Source: Diplonema japonicum
Lineage: Eukaryota > Euglenozoa > Diplonemea > Diplonemida > Diplonemidae
Length of the DNA stretch: 64,000 nt
Assembly (NCBI GenBank): GCA_964019335.1
Contig: OZ025652.1
Location: 496,001-560,000 of the forward strand
Reading direction: 5' to 3'
Made by a program: the position numbers and the translations under genes. Under the pieces are notes generated by a model that worked only from the letters and a program-made list of their open reading frames with translations, searched no databases and was not told the DNA's origin. Shown one piece after another: positions 52,101-62,413 of the stretch. The number at the start of each line of letters is the position of its first letter. The first letter of the stretch is position 1.

Positions 52101-55100
52101 ATCGCGGCCTCATGCCTCGCCTTTTTTTCCGCTAGAATCTTGTCGTCTTTAAACTTTTGCGAAGATTCAACACGCGACATCGCAAGCTGTTCCCCCTCCT
52201 TTTTGTGTTTGTTGTCCGCCTCCTTCATCTTGGCCATGCTTGCCTCAAACGCTTTCTTGTCTTCTTCCTCCTGTTTTTGCCTGTCCCCCTCTTTCTGCTG
52301 AAGTGCCGATTGTTTTCGTGCTGCTTCTTCTTCGCGTTGTATTTCCGCGAGGTGCTCCTGCTCTTCTCGCTGTTTTCTTTCATCTTCTTGTTGCTTCTGT
52401 TGAGTTCGCATACGCGCCGTTTCGTCCTCCAGTCTTTTTGTTTCCGAGCGTTCCATCTGCTCCAAACGCTCCTGCATCATCGCCAACCTCTCTTCCATCA
52501 TCAACATCTTTTCATTTGAGGCTGTCTCTACCTTTTTCACAGCAGCCGCAATGGCTTCATCCGCTTGGCTTGGTGCTGGTGGCTCAGCATCGGGTTCCGG
52601 CTGCATAGACTCAGGTTCAGGTTTAAGTTCGGTTTTACCATCTTCCGGAACCGACTCTTGGGCTGATTGGGCTGATTTTTCAGGCTCCTGCTTCACTTGT
52701 GGTGCTTCGGTGTCATTTCGAAAAAATGCTGACTCAGCCGGGTTGTCTATGCACTGCACCAGGAATTGGATGTGCTGCAGCGGTTCTGGTGTAGCCACCA
52801 GCAGTGCCTCGAGACCTACTCCGGGGAACGGTGACACGAAGTGAGGCATAAACTCAGGGGAGCTGTAGAGGTATTCAACAGTTCAGCAAACACATACCTT
52901 GCCTCACTTCCTGAGCCCGCCATCAGGTTGCCGAGAGTCGTGAGGCAGTGGAGGGGGAACAGGCTTTGTTCCGAAGCGAGCAACAAACAGTTCAACGCCG
53001 ACAGGGAAGACGTATTGCTGTGTACCGTGCTCGGACTTGTGGACTGCAGTAGCGCTTTATCAGCGACCTGTGGAATGTAAATAACAGTCACATAACATAC
53101 ATCCATGAGGTACTTGAGGCCATGTGCGCCTGCATCATCAGTCTGCTCCACGGCTGGGGTCTCTGTAACCACTTTTGGTGCCGTCTGCTCTTCTTCGGTT
53201 TTTTTTGCTGTTTTTGCCGCCTCTTCAGCTTCCTCCTGTCGCTTTTCTTGTATTCGTTGTTCTGCCAGCTGTTCCTCTGCTCTTTTCAGCTTTTCTTGTT
53301 CCCTTATTGCGTCTTTTAGTTGGTCATAGATGCCTGTCATCTCAGCTTCAGCGTCATGCAGCATCAGCATGCGAGTATCTTCCTCCGCTTGCGCGAATGT
53401 GATACGGTGCTCCTCAGCCTGCTGCTCTTCCCTCTCCAGTTTTGCAATGAATTCAGTTTCTTGCTCACGTGCTTCAGCTTCGATCATCATCCTTTCCAAG
53501 TTCCGCAGACGCAGCAGCTCTGAAATGTTCTTCTTGGCCCCACGCACCCTAACTTGAGATTGTATCATCAGCACAGCCCATTCGCGCTCTTGCCGCCTTG
53601 CTTGTTCTCCTTGTTTGACCCTCTCTAAATGCCTTCGGTCCCTCCGCTGTGTCGTGGCCCTTCTGCTGTCCACCATTTTCCCCATCCACTTCTGCAGCAT
53701 ATGCACCGCATAGGTCCTCTCTTGCTTGGCAGCGATATCCGCATTTTTAAGCGACTGAAGATACACGGTGTACGCCCTCTCTTTTGCCTTCCTCTTCGCT
53801 TCGATCCCCTTGCTGAACCTATGAATTATCACTTGGGCACGTTCCTTCTCCTGCTGTTTTGCTGTGTGCAACATCCTCACGGCATTATGTCTCTTGAGCT
53901 CCCTTTTCTTATCGACATCTTTGCGCGCCTGGTGGCACCTCCAACCTCGCTGGATGGGCGCGACATTTGCCTTGGGTGACATCTTCAACTTGGATCTTGG
54001 TGACGTGCTCTTCGGGGAATCACTCTTTGGGGAGATCTTTTGGACATCAGGAGGCACCTTCGGAGACACAACCTGCATATGCGTCATTATCGAGACAGGG
54101 AGGTTACTGCCAGCTTCTCGTAAGAGCATCAGCCCATCCCCGTCGAAGCCTGTTGATGAGGCCACCTCGAGAAGTAAGTTAACGTGCTCCCGATCGTCGA
54201 GAGTCGAGTCGGAGGTGCCCTTCTGATCATCCTTGTCAGACACGTAGATCGACGTTGCGAAGGACGTCGGCATCGCTTCTTGCACCAGCTGCATCTTGAG
54301 CTCTAGGTTCTCGGAAGCAGACTTCTCAAGGATGTCTTGCGCTTCGACCACAGTCGTCACGTTCGGTACCTCGTACTCAAGCACCAACCCGGTCATCTGC
54401 GCCTTCCGCTTGCTGAGCTCTTCATTGTATTCACTCTGCTTGCTTTTTACAACTGTTCGTGCCTGTCTCCCCCTCTCGATGCGTTGAATGTTCACGGCAC
54501 TACTGTGCAACTTCTTGCGTTCCGCCAAATCCTTCCGTGCCTTTCTCATGCGGTACTGTGTTTGTATCTTTGTGGCTGCTTCGTTGTGCTCCTGGACGTA
54601 AGAGTCTTTCTTTTTGTGCTTCCTCACATCATGCCCACGGAAGTGCGCCTGGATGGAGGTAGCCGCTTGCTCCTCTCGTTTTTCTTGGACATCGCGCTTG
54701 ACACGCTGTCTAGTTGAGTGCATTCTCCACCCTGCCTGGACAGTCGTCGCTGCCTTGTCAGCCAAGATGAGCGCATCTTCATTTGAGGTGGCCCGCCTCT
54801 CAGCACGGATCTCAGCCGCACGTTGCCTGGCCATGCACCCCCTGAGCCATGCCTGTATTTTCATGGCCGATGAACGTTCCGACTTCATACGGCCCGAGAC
54901 ATTCCTTGCAATGATGCCCCTGTTCCATGACTGAAGCTTCTCGACAGCGCCCAACTTGCTTTTATCAAACCGCACGTCAGATCTAACAAGCCTCCCCCTC
55001 CAGTGCTTCTGGATCATCACAGCCGCGGTATGGCAGGTGGTTTTCCTGCTGGTCTCTAGCCGTTTCCGCGTACTGAAGCCTCGGAACACTGCTTGGATCT

Positions 55101-56616
55101 TCACGACTGCCCCTCGTTCGTAGGCCTTCGCAGTGGAGATGCGCCTTCCAAGGTAGCCCCTGTAGTTGCGTTGTATCTCCGTGGCGCAGAACCTCTCGAG
55201 ACGGATGTGCTTAACCTTCTCGCGTGAGGTGATGCCCCGCTGGTAGGACTGGATGCGCTGTGCAGCACTACGCTTCGCGCGGAGGAGGCTTGTCTCGTGT
55301 TTCGCGTTGATCTTGCGGCCGAGCTTTTGGAGTACAACAGCCGCCCTGCGTTGGCGTGATTTCTGTTTCGCACAGTTGCGGTCACGGAAGCCTCTGTACA
55401 CACGCTGCACGTGCACAGCAGCTTGACCTTCCACCTCCTTGGAACGGTCCTCTGTCCGTGCCAGCCAGTCGTCTTCGGGCACTTCTTTCTCATCCTCGCC
55501 CTCAGCTTCGTCCTCTTCCAGACCATACAGATATCCTTCCTCTTCGATCTCGTCACCTGCTACACCCGCTACCCTCTTCAGGTATTGCTGTGCCATTGTT
55601 AGCCGCTCTCCTAAGGGATCGGACTTTGATATCCCCGAATGTTCCTTGCCTTGCTTCACGGGCGGCAGTCCGGCCCCGTTCCCGTGGCGCGACTCCTCAT
55701 TCCGAATGAGCAACGGGTTGCCCACCACTGAGAAGTCTAGGTAGTTCGCGATTTTAGAGTATCCGAAAAAGGTCAGGTCCGTCTGCAGCTTGGAGAGGTA
55801 GCTGACACCCTTCCAGAGGTATGGTTGGTAGGTGGGGCCTTGCAGGTTTTCCCATTTGCTGATGAACTCGACGCAGTCGAGTGTAGCGGTGCGCAGGGAG
55901 TGGATGATGTGGTTGATCTCTTTGACGAGCTGGTCCTTGTCGAGCTGCTGGGTCTGAGCGCGTTCGGTGAGCTCTTGAAGGAGGTAAAGGAAGCCCTCTC
56001 GTATCTCAATCGTCTTCTCGATCTGCACCGTAATGTTCCGCACGTCGAGCATCGACAGAACCTCCGTCGGGTTCTGATCTCTGATGAGCGGAGACGCTTG
56101 TGAAGCAGCAGGTGATGGTTGTGGAGGTGAAGCCTGCTGGGGTGGAGGAGCCGGTTGTGCAGCAGGAAGCGGTTGTGACTGTGCCTTCGGTGTCCTCGTA
56201 ACTCGATGAGGCCGGCGAAGGTCTTGAGCTGTAAGAAGCTGCACCGGATGAGATGGAGCCATGTCATGGCGCTGATATCCCCCTGGGTCCGTCATACTTA
56301 GCCTTTCATGTTGAGGCACCATGTCTGCCGTAGGCATTTGGAGCGGCATTTGCATTGTGTCAGGTGGAGCGGGTTGTTGAAAAGCGAGCATTGGTCCTTC
56401 CAATGGAACGCCAGGAGACGCTCCTAAGCCTCCCATCCCAGTCTGCCCGACGCCCCATGACGCTGCTGCGTTTCTCGCTACTTTCGATCTCTTCTTCCAG
56501 AACTTACAGTATCTGTCGTTCAGTGCATTGTAATCGGGGATTTGTCCCAAGGTGAACCTGCTGTCCCAGCCCCTTTCAGGCGGGCCTCCCGTTGTGAAGT
56601 GCTTGAGGTAGCTCAT
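49104..56616 (-). CDS. Giant IQ-motif protein (about 2430 aa, about 38 IQ motifs, seven exons)
   Basis: The exons are 56616-53101, 53067-52898, 52862-51353, 51315-50659, 50624-50436, 50402-49461 and 49412-49104. The introns (33, 35, 37, 34, 33 and 48 nt) are all GT-AG, mostly GTATGY...ACAG, and the summed length is 7293 nt, divisible by three. The N-terminal 380 residues are Pro/Gln-rich plus a helical domain (IEKTIEIREGFLYLLQELTE). From about residue 400 IQ motifs follow almost continuously, such as ATEIQRNYRGYLGRR, AVMIQKHWRGRLVR and ATTIQCAYRCFNARF, interrupted by a Glu/Gln coiled coil at about 1330-1460. IQ motifs bind calmodulin or centrin. The architecture recalls ASPM or flagellar IQ scaffolds, but no motor, CH or kinase domain is seen, so the name stays descriptive. 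Intron 4 splits an IQ motif (VIQ/RATRCHLAR), which supports the splice model. Confidence 0.85.
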
Positions 56617-57012
56617 CGCGCTAGTCTTTTAATTTTTTTTTTATTGCTAAAAAAAAAGAACAGTTTTTGTTTTTCAAACTCTGCACATTTTCTTCTTGTA
56701 TCGTTTCAAAAAAAAAGGAAAATGTATTTGTACTCTTTTTTGTTTTCCTGTGGGGGGGGTGTTTTTTTTGATAGTTAACCTTTTTCTCCCCGCTATCGAT
56801 TGTGCTACAGAGAATATAAAAAAAAAAAGAGATTTAAAAAAAAATGAAAGAGAGGAGAGAACCGGTCGGATTTGAAAAGGAAGTCCACACCAGCTTCCTT
56901 TTTTTTCTTTCCCCCCTTCCCCCCCCCCCCCCCTCCCCTTTTTCTCTTTCTTTGAAAGAAAATATAACGTTTGTGTTTCTTTTTTTTTTTTTTTTTTTTT
57001 TCCTTGTCCAAA
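56617..57012. other. Low-complexity spacer
   Basis: A and T runs, a G run near 56752 and a C run near 56922. No gene is seen. Confidence 0.45.
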
Positions 57013-57693
57013 TCACTTTTGGGCGTCAGGCATCTGATCGGGATGGGCCTTCTTGAATTCGGGCAGTTCTGCGAGGGCAGCACCAATCTTCGTGATGATC
57101 GGGAATTTCGAGAAATCAACATTGAAACGTGTGGCGTTGTAGATCTGTGGCACGAGGCAGCAGTCGGCCATCGTCACAGAATCACCGTAGCAGTATTTCC
57201 CCGAGGTCTTCTCGAGCTCCTTCTCAAGGGCCTCGAATCCCTTGGTGATCCAGAAGTGCGCCCATTTCGGTTTGTGCTCCTCACCAAAATCCTTCGCAAT
57301 TTTGACAATCACAGCGAGGTTCTGAATAGGCTGGATCCCGCTTGCGATGATGTTGCAAATCTCACGGACCTTTGCCCTCTCCAGCGCGTTCTCGGGGAGC
57401 AGCGAAGGCCCCTTGTACGCCTCCTCCACGTACTCCAAGATAGCCAAAGACTGCCCAATCACCTTGTCATCGACCACAAAAGCAGGCACCTGTGCCATCA
57501 CGTTCCGCTTACCAACGTGCTCATCGGTCTTCTGCTCCGCTTTCAGAAGGTTCACAGCCTCGTACTTGTACTCCACACCCTTGATGGCAAGTGCGATCCT
57601 GACCCTCCAGGAGCAGCTTGATCGCCAGTATGAGTACAGAGTTGGTTCGGACGCTGCCTCGGTTTTTGCTCTCTTTGCTGCGGGTTCAGACAT
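57013..57693 (-). CDS. GSTZ1: Zeta-class glutathione S-transferase / maleylacetoacetate isomerase (226 aa)
   Basis: The start is the ATG at 57693 (MSEPAAKRAKTEAASE). The zeta-class signature SSCSWRVRIAL (residues 25-35) supplies the catalytic Ser/Cys for glutathione. QVPAFVVDD and GQSLAILEYVEE form the glutathione site, and the C-terminal helical domain follows (YCYGDSVTMADCCLVPQIYN). The enzyme isomerises maleylacetoacetate to fumarylacetoacetate in tyrosine breakdown in the cytosol, and can dechlorinate small haloacids. Length is normal (about 215-225), with a short Lys/Ala-rich N-terminal extension. The leader between the acceptor-like AG at 57759 and the ATG contains a run of about 22 A. 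The ATG further upstream would only add translated poly(A). Confidence 0.92.
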   Translation of the reverse strand: MSEPAAKRAKTEAASEPTLYSYWRSSCSWRVRIALAIKGVEYKYEAVNLLKAEQKTDEHVGKRNVMAQVPAFVVDDKVIGQSLAILEYVEEAYKGPSLLPENALERAKVREICNIIASGIQPIQNLAVIVKIAKDFGEEHKPKWAHFWITKGFEALEKELEKTSGKYCYGDSVTMADCCLVPQIYNATRFNVDFSKFPIITKIGAALAELPEFKKAHPDQMPDAQK

Positions 57694-57758
57694 CGTTTTT
57701 TTTTTTTTTTTTTTTTTTTCCCTTCTTCTTTTTCCTTTGTCGGTCATCATGTACATGC

Positions 57759-57790
57759 TGCAAGGAGAGAGGGACAAAAGGGGGGAAACA
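57759..57790 (-). promoter_or_regulatory. Candidate trans-splice acceptor for the GSTZ gene
   Basis: The coding strand reads a long pyrimidine tract (CCCCTTTTGTCCCTCTCTCC) ending in TTGCAG, about 65 nt before the GSTZ ATG and downstream of the neighbouring gene's stop codon. It is one of the best acceptor-like sequences in the window. Confidence 0.5.
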
Positions 57791-57866
57791 AATTCCTTTG
57801 AAAAAAGGAAAACAACTTTAAGAAAAAAAAAAAAGAAAGAAAAAAAAGAAAGAAAAAAAACTCTCC

Positions 57867-59045
57867 TCACGAATTAATGATATCGTTCACCAAATTGTGT
57901 TTGAAAGTTGTCCAATCGTGCTGCGTGGTGTACTGGTTGCGGATCTCCGTGGCGGTGGGGTACCCCTTGGCGTACTCACGCATTCTCTGCAATGGATTCC
58001 CAACAAGGTGCTCTCGCAGGCAGTCCAGCGGCATGACGAGAAGCTCAAGAGGCGTGTGGGAGAAAACGGTGGCCTGCCGGGTACCAGGGATGTCAGGTAT
58101 TGTAGAATGCTCCTCGGCACCCTCTGTCGCACCATCGTCGCTTTCAGAACCATCTTTGATAGGTGGGAGTAGCTTGTAAGATCGGTCGGTATGTTGGGGT
58201 TTCTGAGAATGCGAAGGAGCTGCATCGTTGCGGTGTTTGGCGTTACCGTCTACAAGGATTTTGAAAGGGGCCAGCTCGCCGAAATATTCGCCTGGTTGTA
58301 AAACTGCAAGCTCGAGGAGCTTTACCATCTTCTTGATACGCCCGCCGGTGCCTTTTACTATCTCGATTTCCCGGACAACACGGCATTCTCCTTTCACGAT
58401 GAAATACAAATCGCTTCCTTGTTCGTTCTCACGAACGATGACCTGGCGTGAGTTGCATCTTCGTGGAAAGACTTTTTTAGACAGTTCTCGCAGTTGATGG
58501 TGCGTCCATGATGCGAAGATGGGTACTAAAAGACTGCTGAAGAACGCAATGCGTGCCCTGACCTCCTCTTCCTCTTGGTTTTGCAGGAGTGTTTCGTACT
58601 GGTCGTGGGGTAGGCAGAGGAATTCCGAACCGTCTTCTTTCGAAACATAACATGACCCGGCAGGCAGGGCTCGGAGGGTTAGCTCGTCACCGAAACAATC
58701 GCCTCGGAGGTATTCGTGGCACACCTTGCCCACACCCGAGGCTACTTTTAGTTCCACACCACCCCATAGGACCAGCCTCCAAGGGCCTGTGTATTTGTGG
58801 ATGTTGAAATGGCTGATTAGGTCCACGCCTTTCTTCGGTTCTTTTTCAAAGAAAACGTTTTTGGTGATGGCCAGTCTTGTTTCGTAGCTGAGGTGTTGAA
58901 ACACTTTTTGTCTCGATATCAAGGTGAGGAGCTTGCTGGTCTCGGGCTCGCTTCGTTCGTGGGCTTCTCGTTGCTTTACCACATCGAAACAGTATTTCCA
59001 CTCCGCCCTTTCGGGGCCGAGTGGGGCGTTGTCACTGATCGCCAT
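57867..59045 (-). CDS. Cyclic nucleotide-binding (CNBD) domain protein (392 aa)
   Basis: The start is the ATG at 59045 (MAISDNAPLGPERAEWKYCF) and the stop TAA is at 57867. There are two cNMP-binding-like beta-roll regions: residues about 45-165 (LLTLISRQKVFQHLSYETRL, then YLRGDCFGDELTL) and about 185-360 (QVIVRENEQGSDLYFIVKGE, then PGEYFGELAPF). The second has the phosphate-binding-cassette core PGEYFGELA, but an insertion of about 70 polar residues follows it, before the final strand. No kinase, channel or GEF domain is attached. In protists such proteins act as cAMP sensors or as structural flagellar proteins; the role here is unassigned. Poly(A)20 lies directly before the ATG on the coding strand. 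Confidence 0.82.
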   Translation of the reverse strand: MAISDNAPLGPERAEWKYCFDVVKQREAHERSEPETSKLLTLISRQKVFQHLSYETRLAITKNVFFEKEPKKGVDLISHFNIHKYTGPWRLVLWGGVELKVASGVGKVCHEYLRGDCFGDELTLRALPAGSCYVSKEDGSEFLCLPHDQYETLLQNQEEEEVRARIAFFSSLLVPIFASWTHHQLRELSKKVFPRRCNSRQVIVRENEQGSDLYFIVKGECRVVREIEIVKGTGGRIKKMVKLLELAVLQPGEYFGELAPFKILVDGNAKHRNDAAPSHSQKPQHTDRSYKLLPPIKDGSESDDGATEGAEEHSTIPDIPGTRQATVFSHTPLELLVMPLDCLREHLVGNPLQRMREYAKGYPTATEIRNQYTTQHDWTTFKHNLVNDIINS

Positions 59046-59192
59046 TTTTTTTTTTTTTTTTTTTAAATTCTTTGTAGAGGTAAAAGAGAAGAGGAAGAAG
59101 AAAAAAAAAAACTTTTTATTATAACAACTACACTCGAGAATGGAAAGAAACAACATAACGAAGAGACGAAGGAAACAAAAAAAAAAAAAAGA

Positions 59193-59223
<31 letters not shown>

Positions 59224-59227
59224 AAAA

Positions 59228-59500
59228 CTACTCGACCTCAGCCAAAGCTGTTGTTGCATCGTTCATTGTGTCCAACAGCGATTTCAATTCCTTCTGTGTC
59301 AGTTCCAGATCTTCTTGGTGCAATGAGCCATCAGGGCGTTTTAATGTGAGTGTTAATTTCACCAATCCTGTCGCCTGTGTGCTCCGGGTGTTTGAGGAAA
59401 CACAAGTTACAGTCGACCAGTTCAGGCTCTGGAGAACTGGTACGTGACTGGGGTGGGTTTTTTGCTGTGAATATTTTGCCTTCCACTTTGCATCGGACAT
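59228..59500 (-). CDS. Short COMM-domain protein (90 aa)
   Basis: The start is the ATG at 59500 (MSDAKWKAKYSQQKTHPSHV). The protein is little more than a COMM domain: the Trp-containing strand LNWSTVTCVSSN, the beta strands TGLVKLTLTLKRPDGS, and the terminal helix LTQKELKSLLDTMNDATTAL. COMMD proteins assemble into the Commander complex, which works with retriever in endosomal recycling. The stand-alone form resembles COMMD6, the family's shortest member; which COMMD it is cannot be decided by eye. An acceptor-like TTTCTCCAG lies about 60 nt upstream. Confidence 0.7.
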   Translation of the reverse strand: MSDAKWKAKYSQQKTHPSHVPVLQSLNWSTVTCVSSNTRSTQATGLVKLTLTLKRPDGSLHQEDLELTQKELKSLLDTMNDATTALAEVE

Positions 59501-59559
59501 TGTTTCTTTTTTTTTTTTCTCTTCTTTTTTTTCCCCTCTCTTCTCACCCCCACCGCCTC

Positions 59560-59581
59560 CTGGAGAAATAATAATGTAAAC
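59560..59581 (-). promoter_or_regulatory. Candidate trans-splice acceptor for the COMM-domain gene
   Basis: The coding strand reads TTTACATTATTATTTCTCCAG, then GAGGCGG. It has a possible branch sequence, a T/C tract and an AG, followed by an A/G-rich leader to the ATG at 59500. Confidence 0.45.
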
Positions 59582-60117
59582 AGTTAAAAAAAAAAAAAAA
59601 TAGGAAAAAGAAAAAGGGGGTAAAGGTGACAAAAAAAAATAAGAGATGAAAAAAAAAAAAAAAAAAAAGGGGGAAACCATTTGTCAGCTGGTGGCCGCGA
59701 CCGGAAATGAATAAAAAAAAAAAGAGAAAAAAAAAAAAGAGGAATGGCTCGACGCTGCTCTGAAAGGTTTTCCGCAATAAAAAATAAAAAAAATAAAAAG
59801 TTTTCGGGGGTAAAGAAAGGAAGGAAAAAAAAGGGGGGAAACATTATACAAGGAAAAGGGAAAAGCTCGCTGGTGTGTGGGGTGTACGGGACAAGGCGGG
59901 AGCATGGAAACAAAAAAAAAGAAAAAGAATAGTAGGGCGAACAAGGGGAATGACAACAAGGGTGGGTGGGACAGTGGGGATGGGACAACAGGGAAATAAA
60001 CACTTTTCTTTTTTTTTCTTCCTTCTCTCCCCCTTAATTCACCTTTTTTTCAGATGGTACAAAAAAAAAAAAAAAAAGAAGAAAAAAAAAAAAAAAAAAA
60101 TACACACAAGGGCTTTC
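59582..60117. other. Purine/pyrimidine-rich spacer
   Basis: The plus strand has repeated A and G runs (59587-59600, 59649-59667, 60061-60100). No gene, RNA or repeat unit is recognised. Confidence 0.4.
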
Positions 60118-62413
60118 TTAGCCACCATACATCGACTCTGAAATTCTCTTATATTTCTTGTCGAGGGAACGCTGTTGTTGTGGATATTGTTGTTGCTAGC
60201 TTTAAAAAAAAAACCCCCCCAAAAAGCATACTGTGTCTTCTTTGATTTCTTCCTTCTTTGCCTCAGCTTCCTTTTGCTGTTGCTCTTTGAAGTCCTTGAA
60301 CATTTCATAGTCGCTTTGCAGATGCTGTATTTTTTTTCTCCTTTTTTTCCTTTTTTCTTCCAACACACCCTCTGGTCATTGTTCGCCCTCTTCAGGTTTG
60401 ATGACTTCGCGTGGGTCAATATTTCAATTTTCTTCTCGAGTGCCTCGATATTGGCGTCCTTCTCCAACATGTACAGGTCCTTCTGCATCAGTTTCTTGCG
60501 GCATGCCTGAAGCTCGCCCTGCATCTCACCGTAAGCGGCGTAGGAAACATCGTCATCACCATGGTTCCAGTCGTCTGGCCTGTACCTGAGGGAGTCCTCG
60601 TCATCCTTGTCGTGTAGCTCCTTCAGCGCAGCTGCGATGGCCCTGATCCTGTTGTCCAGCTGGGTGAGACGGTGGTGCTGTGCTTGTATCGTCTTCTCTG
60701 CCGCCCGCCTGCTCTCCACATGTCTGGAGATCTCGTGTTGCAGCACCTTTTTGTCACTCTCCAGCGCTTTGACCTGTTTTGTATCGTCAGCGGTGTGCAG
60801 GTCGTCCGTTAGCTTCTCCTTCTTGTTGAGGATCCTCGTCAGCGTCCTCACGCTCTCCACCCTGTCTTTGTACTCGATCTCTTTCATCCGCAGCTGCTCC
60901 TGCAGCATCTGGCAGTCCTCCACAATCTGATCTTTTGTTAAGAGCACTTTCGCAAGCTGCTCGATCTGCGCTGTTTTCTTGATGTTCTGCTCCTTCAGCG
61001 AGGTCTGCTCCACCTGCAGCTGCGCCAGCTCGTTGAGCAGCTCGCTGATCTGGTTTTCCCTGTCCATCTGCGTGTGTGTCGAGTACTGCTTCCTCTCGTC
61101 CCACCCTGTCGCCTGGCGCATCGCTTCAAGCTCCGCATTAGCCTGTCGTGCCGTGAACACACTGCATGCAGCATACCTTGTCAGCGGCGTCCCTCTTTGC
61201 CCTCAGCTGCGGTTCCAGTACTTGGCGCAGCTCCTTCTCCAACGCAGACGTTTTCTCCTTCTCAAGCTTCAGCTTGTCATCAAGGAGGACGAGTTGCTCC
61301 TGAGTGGCTGTCGTTGTGTAAGGGGCATACCTGGTCTTCGGGCCTGATCTTCTTGCGCTTTTTTGGGAGTCTCAGAGCGATAGTGGCGGGCGGGACGACG
61401 GCGGTGACCCTGGGTACCTCCTCGATGTCAAGCAGCTGCGAGACCTGGTCGGGGCCGACAGCGGAGATGGAGACGTCGAGGACGAACCTGCCGCCCTCGA
61501 CCGGCTGTGGGCCCTCGATGGGGACCACATCGTCGGGCCGGAGGTTTAGTTGCTGGGCGAGGGCAGGGAGAAGCTCGTCTTGGTCGCCTTCCATCTCCAG
61601 CTCGTAGATGGCAGGTGGGATGGGGCAGCCGTGCTGCAGTGCGATGGCCGTGTATGCATCGTCGATGGTAGCGAAGCGCACGGTGGTGCTCTCGACACCC
61701 CTCCTGTCTTTTCTCTCTCTGCAGTCGAACTCTTCAATCGATCCGAAGTGCGAGAGAAGCTCCCTCAACGCCTGCGACGTCACGTCAGGGGGCAAGCTCT
61801 CCACCACTACCTTAGGTTCGATAATCTCATCCACGTAATGGATCTGAACAGGCTGGTTGGTGCTGGGGGGCAGAAGCCACCGTCCTGTCAAGTTTGTGAG
61901 CGCCCGTTCCGCCTCGTCGAGTGAAGCACACGTCACCACTGCGCACCCAAGGAATACCTCTGTGATGGGGTCCATGCGCATTTCAATTTTCGGTTCTTTA
62001 ATGTAGCTCTCTAGAACGTGAACTACCTCCTCATACAGAAGGGACATGGGGTCCCTGCTCATCACCTCGTCGAGGATCTGCTGTGCGTCTTCCGCGCCTT
62101 CTTCTAGATTGCGGTGTGCGGTTTTTAAGGCGACCTTTGCAAACTCCTCCGGGTCCGGTAGGCGCTCCAGGAAGAGCTTTCTTGAAGGGAACATCTTCCC
62201 TTCGCCGAAGACCTCATCGTTCATCTTCCTCGACGTCATCTGGTTGATCGTGTGCAGCTGCTCCAGCAAACCCCGTTCATCGTGTAGGTGCTTAAACCGC
62301 ATCTCTTGCTGCTGCAGCTCGTTCTGGATCTCTGCCATTCTTTTGTCCAACAAGGTCATCTGGTCTAACAACCCGCCCTCCGTTTCACCTCTCAGCATCA
62401 GCTCATTTTCCAT
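60118..62413 (-). CDS. Coiled-coil protein with RRM-like domains (708 aa, five exons)
   Basis: The exons are 62413-61331, 61299-61177, 61142-60369, 60324-60232 and 60171-60118. The introns are 31, 34, 44 and 60 nt, all GT-AG, and the total is 2127 nt. Order: an N-terminal coiled coil (residues 1-70); a helical region; an RRM-like half (about 160-200, FLGCAVVTCASLDEAERALT); an RRM (about 205-275, KVVVESLPPDVTSQALRELL, then STTVRFATIDDAYTAIALQ); then a long coiled coil (about 365-640, QLVLLDDKLKLEKEKTSALE and similar) to the end ISESMYGG. An RRM embedded in a coiled-coil protein suggests RNA-linked or axonemal scaffolding, but I recognise no named family. Introns 3 and 4 contain A, G and T homopolymers; introns 1 and 2 are compact. 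Confidence 0.8.
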
